In this document: piece by piece, positions 55,782-64,000 of the stretch | How positions within the stretch are numbered: position 1 is the stretch's first letter | Layout of the letters: each line of letters starts with the position of its first letter | From: Malacoplasma iowae | GTDB lineage: Bacteria > Bacillota_I > Bacilli_A > Mycoplasmatales > Mycoplasmoidaceae | Assembly (NCBI RefSeq): GCF_900660615.1 | Contig: NZ_LR215023.1 | Coordinates: 868,001 to 932,000, forward strand | DNA length: 64,000 nucleotides | Direction of reading: 5' to 3' | The notes under the pieces: generated by a model | Told to the model about the DNA's origin: nothing | Databases searched by the model: none | The model's input: only the letters and a program-made list of their open reading frames with translations | Translations under genes and position numbers: made by a program

Positions 55782-57723
55782 ATTCTTCTATTATTCCCTT
55801 TTTAAATTGTGAATTATATAGGTTAGCATAGAAACCATTTTTAATTTTTAATAGTTCTTTATGATTTCCTTTTTCAATTATTTTTCCATCATTCACAACA
55901 AGAATTTGATTAGCATTTTTAATTGTGCTTAATCTATGTGCAATCACAAATGAAGTTCTACCCTTCATAAGTTTTAACATTGCATTTTGGATTAATAATT
56001 CTGTTCTTGTATCAACAGAAGATGTAGCTTCATCTAATATTAAAATATTAGATTTTGAAATTACAGCTCTTGCTATTGCAAGTAATTGTCTTTGACCTTG
56101 AGATAAATCTTTGCCATCTGAAGATAAAACTGTATCATATCCATTTTCAAGTTGTCTAATGAAAAGATCAGCATCAGCTATTTTTGCAGCTTCTTCAACT
56201 TCTTGATCTGTTGCATCTAATCTTCCATATCTAATGTTTTCTCTTATTGTGTCATTAAATAAGAAAGTATCTTGTAAAACTATTGATATATTATCCCTTC
56301 AAGATTTTTCTGTTATTTCATTGATTTCTTTACCATCAATTAAAATTTGACCAGAATTATAATTATAAAATTTAGTTAATAAATTTATAATTGTTGTTTT
56401 ACCAGCACCTGTTGGACCAACAATTGCTATAACTTCACCTGGTTTTGCATTAATGTTAGCATCAATTAAATTTAATTTTTCTTCAGTATATCCAAAGTTA
56501 ACATTTTTAAATTCAACATGACCTTTAACTTCTTTTAATTCAATTGCATTTTTATTAACTTCTGGTTCTTTAAGTTCAATTATATTAAATACTCTTTCAG
56601 CACCAGCTAGACCTGCTTGAACAACATTTAATGTACTTAATAATTGTTGAATAGGGTTAAGTACATTTCTAAGAAGCAATGTATATGTTGATATAAAAGC
56701 AATATCTGCCATACCGAATGGAGGTGCAAAGTTACCACCAATTCCACCAATGTTGATGTTGTTTAAATTGAAAGCAACAGCAATACCTGTTACAGCTAGT
56801 AACAATACATTTGTAATAAATGAGAATCAAGAAAACATAAAACCAGAATATGTTTGAGAAATAACTGCACTTTTAACTAAAGCATTGTTATATTTTGAAA
56901 ATTCTTTTGAAACTTCATTTTCACGGTTCATTAAATTAGTAACTCTTTGACCAGAAATCATTTCTTCAATATAACCGTTTAGATCCCCAAGTTTTTCTTG
57001 TTGAATTACAAATTGTGGTTGTGCTTTTTTGATGAAAATATAACATAAAGATAACATTAAAGGAAGAAGTAAAATAGTAATTAATGTGATATATGAACTT
57101 AATATAAACATTAATATAATAGTTAAAACAATTTGAAATAAAGATTGAATAAATTGGCTTAATGATTGAGTTAATCCTTGACTCACATTATCAATATCAT
57201 TACTCATCCTACTCATCAAATCACCACTTGGATGAGAATCAAAATATGAGATAGGCATTTTTTGTAATTTTTCAAATACTTCTTTTCTTAACTTAGCACT
57301 TGTCTTTTGAGAAATTTTAACCATTAAAACATTTTGAATTGATTGTGATAGTAAAAATGCTAAATAACAAATAAACATGTTAACACATGCAGCAACAAAA
57401 GACATTACATCTTCTCTTGGGAATCCCCAAGTTAAAAATTCAATAAAAGGTGTTCTATCATTAAAAACGATAGTTGGTCCTGCACCATTACTAGTTTTTA
57501 CTTCTTTAATTGAAAAGAAATATTGAATCATTTGACCAAATAATAAAGATGCTAAAACATACAAAGCAACACCTATTAAAGAGAAAACTAAAGTTCAAAC
57601 TAAAATAGATTTATTCTCTTTTATTTGTTTAAAAATTTTTATTGTTGTTTTTTTGAAATTTTTAGGAGTAGCAGCAGATAAAGCACCACGTCCCATCATA
57701 CCTGAATTAGATGCTTTAGACAT
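55780..57723 (-). CDS. ABC exporter half-transporter B (canonical NBD)
   Basis: A 647-aa fused TM-NBD protein with six membrane helices. NBD motifs: Walker A GPTGAGKTT, signature LSQGQ, Walker B ILILDEATSSVD with the catalytic Glu, and H-loop VIAHRLS. The N-terminus begins with about 35 polar residues (GGMMGRGALSAATPKN-type). Its start lies 8 bases inside the preceding gene, so both are made together. Partner of the exporter half at 57716. Likely exports drugs, lipids or peptides; substrate unknown. Confidence 0.93.
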
Positions 57724-59539
57724 TTTTTTGCTCCTCCTTATTCATTTGAGATGCCACAATTTCTTTATATAGGCTACATTTTTTTACAAGATCATTGTGC
57801 TTTCCGTACCCAACAATTTTACCAGCATCTAAAACCATAATATTGTCTGCATCTTTAATAGAGTTAACTTTTTGAGCAACAATAATAGTTGTAGTGCCTT
57901 TCATTTTTGTTTTAATATTGTTTCTTAATGTAACATCAGTAATAGCATCAAGTGCACTTGTTGAATCATCAAGAATTAAAATTTTTGGTTCCCTAATTAA
58001 TGCTCTTGCTATTGATAATCTTTGTTTTTGTCCACCTGATAGGTTTTTAGCTCTTTGTTCTACTTTATGATTTAAATTATCTTCAAATTTATAAATAAAA
58101 GGTTTAGCACAAGCAATATCAATTGCTTTATCTATATCTTCATCTGTTGCATCTTCTTTACCAAAAAGTAAATTAGATTTAATTGTTCCTGAAAATAAAA
58201 TATTTTCTTGTAATACTTGAGCTACTTTATTATTTAAATCAATTGTATTAATTTCATTAACATTTTTGTTATCAACTAAAACTTCTCCTTTGTATGGAAC
58301 AAAAGTTCTAGACAATAAACTAACAAGAGTTGATTTACCACTTCCAGTTGGACCAATTATTCCAAGCGTTTCACCTTCTTTTAATTTAAATGAAATATTT
58401 GATAAAACATCTTCAGAATCTTTTCCATATTTAAAACTTACATTATTAAATTCAACACTTGATCCTTCAATTAATAAACCTTCAGATATTTTTTGAATAT
58501 CTGGTACCTCTACTAAAATTTCATTAATTCTTTTTGCTGAAATTTTACTTCTTATATAAATTACAACAACCATTACTGACATCATTAGCCCACCAGTAAC
58601 ATATCCTAAATATTGTGAAAAGACTGTAATTTGTGAACTTAGTTCTATAATGTCTGTTTGACTTATGTTATAAAAACTTCTAGCTAATATAGACATAATG
58701 ATAAGAGAAATGTTTGTTACAAACATAATTAAAGGAATCATAATGTTCATTCTTACAAATGCTTTTGTACTATTTAAACATCATTCATTATTTATTAAAT
58801 TAAATTTAGAATCTTGTTTTTCTTCAAGATTAAATGATTTAATAACTCTAACACCTAAAATATTTTCTCTAGATTCTTTATTAATAGCATCTAACAATTT
58901 TTGGTTTTTTATAAATAATGGAACTGTAAGTCATGAAAAAACTGCAATTATTATTAACATTAGTGGAATCATGATACCCAATGTTATTGATAAATTAAGA
59001 TTTGTTAATAAACAGAAAATCAATCCACCAATAAATAAGAATGGAGCTCTAATCATAATTCTTAACATAATAAGCATTATGTTTTGTACTTGAGTAACAT
59101 CATTTGTAAGTCTAGTTACAAGACTTGAAGTAGAGAATTTTGAGATATTACTCAAAGATAATTTTTGAATTTTTTCAAATAAATGTTGCCTAGTAACTTT
59201 AGCAAGTTCTACAGAAACTTTTGAAGCAAGATATGATGAAGACAAACCAAATCCAATTCCTAATATAGAAAAGCCTGTCATCATACCTAAAGATACTGCA
59301 AGAGATTCTTGAAGTGAACTTGTTTTTATATACCAATCTTTATAAATAATAACAACCTTTAAAAGACTTTGATATTGTGGTGAGTTTTGACTTATTCCAT
59401 TAGCTACAACTACAGTTATTAAAGTTGCAAGCAAACTTGGAACAATTAAATCTGTTATAACTTGTAAAAATGTTAGTAAAGCCGCCACAAAAGAAAGAGA
59501 CTTATATTTTTTGTTTAATAGTCCAAATAACTTAAACAT
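57716..59539 (-). CDS. ABC exporter half-transporter A (degenerate NBD)
   Basis: A 607-aa fused TM-NBD protein with six membrane helices. Walker A GPTGSGKST and signature LSGGQKQR are normal, but Walker B is ILILDDSTSALD (Asp in place of the catalytic Glu) and the H-loop is IIVAQKVN (Gln in place of His). Those substitutions mark the non-catalytic half of heterodimeric exporters such as LmrCD and BmrCD. Overlaps gene B by 8 bases; resembles the MG014/MG015 pair. Confidence 0.93.
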
Positions 59540-59659
59540 AAAATACCTCCAAAAGCAATAATCAAAATGACTAACATTATAAAAACTAAATACAATTATA
59601 CTCCTATTAAGATTTTTATTATAAAAAAATTAATAATGATAATTTTTATTTAGTTTCTT

Positions 59660-60211
59660 TTATTTTTTATTCTTTTCTTTATTTTCTTTAAATTCTTTGT
59701 TTTTTTCTTTAGTTTCTTTTTTAGTAACTTCCTCAGAACTATTTATTTCTTTGTTTTCATTTTTATCCATTTTTTCTAATTCTTTTTTCTCTTCTTGTTT
59801 TTGTTTGTATAAATCCTCAAGCATTTTTTGAGTTTCATCTCCTCCATTAACAAGAATTTTAATTTTGTTTTTAAGTGTTAATGATTTAGAAACTGGAGAA
59901 CCTATACATCAATTTGCTAGAATTAATAATTCTGGTGTATTTACATCATTAATTTCCAAAATTATTCTTTTTATTTTTTTAACAATAAAAAAGTTGACTA
60001 AATAAGAAGAGGCTAAAAATAAAATTAAAATTGATATTCCAACAATCATAAATGGATTAATTTCATTTGAGTTTTTATTAATTGAAATACCAAAAATTCC
60101 AATTCCCAATCCCACAATAGCTAATAATATATTAGCTGTTCAACATATTATTATTAATGAAAGCAATTTATTAATTTTTTTATAATGATTTATTTTAGTT
60201 ACATCTATCAT
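59660..60211 (-). CDS. Membrane protein with charged tail
   Basis: A 183-aa protein with two membrane helices (KLLSLIIICWTANILLAIVGLGIGIFG and PFMIVGISILILFLASSYLVNFF), a middle segment, and a C-terminal tail of about 50 residues that is almost entirely Lys and Glu. Two TGA-Trp codons. No family recognised; may be specific to mycoplasmas. Downstream of the phosphatase gene by 16 bases, so probably in its operon. Confidence 0.7.
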
Positions 60212-60227
60212 GTTTATTACCCTTTTA

Positions 60228-60677
60228 TTATTTTAAAATTGTACTTAAAAAATTATCTATTGCTTCATTTAACAAAGAATATGTTAATTCGAAATTATTT
60301 GTATATCAAGGATCAGGAATTTCATCATATTTTTGTAATTTAAGATAATCAGTTATCTTAAAAAGTTTTTCTTTAGGAACTCCAAAACTAATTAAATCTT
60401 GATAATTTGAATTATCCATTGCAAATACATAATCTGATTCATTAACAAGATTTGATGTTATTTTTTTACTAACAAATGGTTTATTATTAATATTATTTTT
60501 TTGTAAAATATTAGCTGTTTTTTGATGCATATATTCACCATCATGGTAACCAGATGTTCCAGCACTATCAACAGTAATATTGTTATTTTTGTATTTATTA
60601 ACAATCAAATCTTTACAAATAAATTCTGCCACTGGACTTCTACATATATTACCTAAACAAACAAAAGTTATTTTCAC
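60228..60677 (-). CDS. Low-molecular-weight protein tyrosine phosphatase
   Basis: A 149-aa LMW-PTP/arsenate-reductase fold. P-loop CLGNICRSP near the N-terminus, and the catalytic general acid in IPDPW near the C-terminus (after the TGA-Trp). GTG at 60675-60677 is preferred because AAGGTG lies 5-8 bases upstream; a GTG three codons earlier is also possible. Removes phosphate from tyrosine (or phosphoarginine). Stands between the ptsG cluster and the membrane protein. Confidence 0.92.
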
Positions 60678-60735
60678 AATATTCACCTTATAGTAACATT
60701 ACATATATTATAATTTTAAATTTATTATAAATAAA

Positions 60736-60765
60736 AAAATACCCTTATTACTATAAGGGTATTTT
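60736..60765 (-). terminator. Terminator of the ptsG operon
   Basis: AAAATACCCTTAT/ATAAGGGTATTTT 13-bp perfect stem with a T-rich minus-strand tail, 12 bases past the companion gene's stop. Confidence 0.9.
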
Positions 60766-60777
60766 ACAAAAATTGAA

Positions 60778-61749
60778 CTAGATGTTTGCTTGAGGTTGTT
60801 CTTCAACAACACCCATAAATTCTTTATTTAATTTAACACTTAATTTAGCAACAAATGTGATTTCAATTGCAATTACTAATACAGTACCAAGTAATATTGA
60901 CATACTACCACTAGAATAATGTGATTCTAAAGAACCAGTATATGATAAGTTATTTCCATTATTTGTTTGTGCAGCTACCATTTTCATCATTTCTGCAGCT
61001 TGTTTTGTTGGATCTCCACCTGTTAATTTGCTAGCATCAATAGCTAGTGAGTAGAAATTAGAAATACTTAAATGTGGATCATTACTTGTAGCTATTAATT
61101 GAACTGATATTTGAGTTTTTACAATTTTTAATGTTTCAGTTGTTGTAGTTGAATCTGTGCTAGCTACAACAGAAACAGCGCCACCACCAGTACTAGATTG
61201 AACCTTTTCAGTTTCAACTACTTTTGTTATCATTGCTTGTCAGCTACCAGCTCCTAATGGTGAAGCTAACATTGTAATTAAGAATACATATATAACAAGA
61301 ACAAATGGTAATCCAAGATTTCAAACTGTTAGTGATTTAGAATTTGCAAAAGTAAATTTATTTACTTTAAAAATAATAAATGTTACACAAGAATAAATTA
61401 AAGCTATACCAACAATTACAATTGTAGCAATTCCAAAAGCACTTAATCTTCAATTTAAATTAGATGTGTACGTATATGTATATGTATAAACACCATTATT
61501 ATCATTACTTGATGAAGCTGAACCATTAAGCATGTTAGATTGAGTTCCATTTGTGTTACTAATTAATTCACTAAATGCATACATTGATCCAGTTTTATTA
61601 TTTGCAAATATTCCATTAAGATCTGGCTTTAATAGTGCTGCTGCTGTTACAAGTATTGCAGCAATATATAATAATCCCATTGCAACTAAACCAATTATGT
61701 TTAATGTTAATCTAGACATTTTACGATTACTATTAAAAGTATTACTCAT
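60778..61749 (-). CDS. Membrane protein co-transcribed with ptsG
   Basis: A 323-aa protein with four membrane helices (NIIGLVAMGLLYIAAILVTAAALL; FGIATIVIVGIALIYSCVTFIIF; LGLPFVLVIYVFLITMLAS; ILLGTVLVIAIEITFVA), two Ser/Asn/Gly-rich outer loops (one containing the run YTYTYTYT) and a short acidic tail. The loops lie between helices 1-2 and 3-4. Starts 15 bases after the ptsG stop and ends at the operon terminator. No family recognised. Two TGA-Trp codons. Confidence 0.78.
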
Positions 61750-61764
61750 AATTTTACCTATAGA

Positions 61765-64000
61765 TTAGTTAGATTTTGCTTTTACTGGACCTATTTCAAA
61801 TAAAGGTTCACCTTTAGTTACGTTTCCAGATTTTTTCAAAATCTTAACTTCTCTTCCTTTCAATGATTCATCTAAAACAATAATTGGAGTAACTATTGAT
61901 TTTGCATAGTCTTTTAATTGGTTTAATTTAACATTTGCAATAACATTATCAACTTTTATTGCATCTCCAGTTTTAACTTTTGGTGTGAATGGGTTAACAT
62001 CCTTCCCATCCTTATCTTTTAAGTTAATTGAATCAATACCAATGTGGATTAGAATTTGTGTTCCTTTTTTAGATTCAAAAGTATAAGCATGGCCAGTTTC
62101 AAATACTAATGACATTGTTCCATTAATTGGTGCAACAAATGTAGATGCACTTGGGATAATAGCAACACCTGTTCCCATCATTTGTTGTGCAAATGTATCA
62201 TCTGGAACTTCTTCTAATGGAACAACTTTTCCACTAACTGGAGCCTTAACTATAATTTTTTCATCACTTTTTTCTTCTTGTGTTGATTGTGATGTTAATG
62301 ATTTAACTGGTTCATTATCACCATATTTTAAGAATTCATCTTTAAGTGATGGGTTTTGTTCAATTTCATAAATCATTTCATTTATTTCATTTTTAATTCT
62401 GTCAGCTTTAGCTCCATATACAGCATAAACAGATTGTTTAGATGGTTTTATAACTCCACTAGCTCCTAATTCAGAAGTTAATTTATTACCATCAACAATG
62501 TCTTGGTTAGCAACTTGAATTCTTAATTTAGTAATACATGCATCAACATTTTTAATGTTGTCAAATCCACCATAAGCTTTAACAACTTGAATAGCTAGGG
62601 CTCTATTTTCAGTAACATTTAAATTACCTGAAGTTTGTGCTTGTGTTGCAGATTCACCAGTTTTTGATTTTCAATCTGCTTTAGTAAATAGTTTAGTGTT
62701 TTCTCCACGTCCTGGAGTAGCAATATCGAACTTCTTGATTGCTCATAAGAAGAAGAAGAAATATATAGGTAAATAGATTACACCAAACACTAATGATCAT
62801 CATGCATTTGAACCATATTGAATTTGGATACCACCATAAATTACTCAGTCAATAATACCACCTGAGAAAGTCATACCAATATGTGGTGCAACTGATGGGA
62901 AGATTAATCCGATTCAGTTCATTAGACCAAATGCTAGAGCACACATAAATGCATGGAATCCTCAGAATAATCATGGAGCTAAGAATAAGAATGTAAATTC
63001 AAGTGGTTCAGTAATACCAGTTAAGAATGCAGTAAATCCAGCTGAAGCTACAATTGATAGAGACATTTTTCTATTTTCTTTAGGACATGCCATAACCATA
63101 GCAGCTGCAGCGGCTGGTAAACCAAACATCATGAACACATATTTACCTTGTAAGTATTGACCAATGTTTACACCAGAAGCACCACTAGCTTGGCCAATGC
63201 CTGGAATCCCAGAAACAGCTGATAAATCAGAGAATGTAATTGTGTGAGTTCCAGCAATTGCATTCATCATTCCAGTTGTTCCATTATTAATAATATTAAC
63301 TGTTTTACCAACTAAATAAGAGTTAGCAAAGAATCATAAGTTTTGATCCCCTGCAACTGAATTAGCACCAGTATATCCAAATGATTGTGCAATTTCAAGT
63401 CAAGTTGATTGAGAACTATTTAATCCTAATTTTAATCCTCCAGAAGTCATTGCCATTTCTGTTAGGTTTAAACTACCCCCAACTTGTGTATATCATAGCG
63501 GTGAATAGAATGCGTGGTGTAAACCAAATGGAACTAATGATCTTTCAATGTATCCAAAAATAAATGAGTTAAACCCAAATAAGTTACCACCTAAAACTTG
63601 CCCAAGATAGTTAAAAGCAGTACCAATTAATGGTCATAGAATTAATACTAAGAATGCTATTGGAATCATTAATGCAAAAGTAATAATAGGAATAAATCTA
63701 ACTCCATTGAAGAATCCTAATACTTTTGGTAATTCTATATTTTTAAATTTATTGTATAAAAATGAAACTGTGAATCCAACTATAAATCCACCAAATACAG
63801 AAGTAACTAATTGATTTATACCTAACACATTTCCAAACAATGATGCAGGTAAACCATAATCTTTAATACCAAGTGACCCTGGTCCATAAAATAAAATGTT
63901 GTAACCAACTACAGCGCCAGATGCATCTGTAACAGCTGTACCAGATGAAATTACAGCGGATTGTAAACCAGAAAAGACTAGAAAACCTACAAGCGCACTC
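61765..64000 (-). CDS. ptsG: PTS glucose-type EIICBA transporter, 5' end missing
   Basis: About 745 codons are present; the start lies beyond the right edge. Order: EIIC with several membrane helices and the signature [19 protein letters not shown] with phospho-Cys in VDACITKLR, then EIIA with phospho-His in ILIHIGIDS (and VETGHA-type motif FETGHAYTF). It imports and phosphorylates a glucose-type sugar using HPr, which ties to hprK here. It could take glucose, maltose or N-acetylglucosamine; the sequence does not settle which. Many TGA-Trp codons. Confidence 0.93.

Noticed and set aside
61465-61490. TATATG-type tandem repeat (YTYTYTYT) as a contingency locus
   Set aside because: Only about four short units, in frame and inside a gene; too short to expect frequent slippage.
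1-64000. CRISPR array or restriction-modification genes
   Set aside because: No regularly spaced repeats, Cas-like or methyltransferase motifs were seen. The only sizeable direct repeats are the IS copies and their target duplications.

Overview
This window is a stretch of a Mollicute (mycoplasma-type) chromosome. It is very AT-rich, and almost every long gene reads through in-frame TGA codons that must be tryptophan (translation table 4); reading them this way restores full-length DnaX, TopA, PyrG, IF2, Lgt, RlmN, the ABC exporters and others. Mollicute-typical families (DUF3196, the 119-aa and surface-protein genes with no outside match I recognise), a PTS sugar importer, large anchored surface proteins and no wall-synthesis genes fit this. 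The presence of RecR, PTS, HPr kinase and a 1587-aa FtsX-type permease is compatible with the pneumoniae/penetrans side of the class, but species cannot be fixed from the sequence alone.

Layout, left to right (nearly everything is on the minus strand). 1-4300: start of a secreted protein gene, a HIT hydrolase, the SRP RNA (plus strand), then dnaX-ybaB-recR. 4350-5560: first copy of an IS30-family element. 5570-16160: fur-nfo; a PLP aminotransferase overlapping a PEPCK/HPr-kinase-like P-loop protein; topA; M20 amidohydrolase; rbgA; pyrG. 16360-20380: a three-gene unit of a coiled-coil protein, a MoxR-family AAA+ ATPase and a VWA protein, resembling RavA-ViaA. 20557-21774: second IS copy. 21790-25280: dnaJ-grpE under a CIRCE operator, DUF402 and DUF3196 proteins, tRNA-His. 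25340-32020: two large surface proteins of about 1100 residues, the first interrupted by an in-frame TAA. 32300-37110: a small orphan, a membrane-anchored J-domain protein, prpC-rlmN-gmk, and divergent def. 37140-38393: third IS copy. 38530-39040: a compact locus that looks like two convergent structured RNAs. 39200-44100: hprK-lgt-trxB with a coupled small gene and two membrane proteins. 44100-48290: nusA-ylxR-infB-rbfA, tightly overlapping. 48430-55690: a lipoprotein, a small CIRCE-controlled gene, and a giant FtsX-type permease. 55780-59540: a heterodimeric ABC exporter. 59660-64000: a membrane protein, a low-molecular-weight phosphatase, and a ptsG operon (5' end outside the window) with a companion membrane protein.

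The features most worth attention are: (1) all three IS copies sit inside rho-independent terminators and each has duplicated the whole palindrome (26, 28 and 45 bp), leaving a terminator on both sides, which matches the behaviour described for IS1630 of Mycoplasma fermentans; (2) a perfect-looking sigma-A promoter with CIRCE across its -35 box drives an unrecognised 119-aa protein, a candidate new heat-shock protein; (3) the MoxR-VWA-coiled-coil unit; (4) the aminotransferase/PEPCK-like kinase pair; (5) the paired structured-RNA candidates near 38.5-39.0 kb; and (6) the nonsense-interrupted surface protein.
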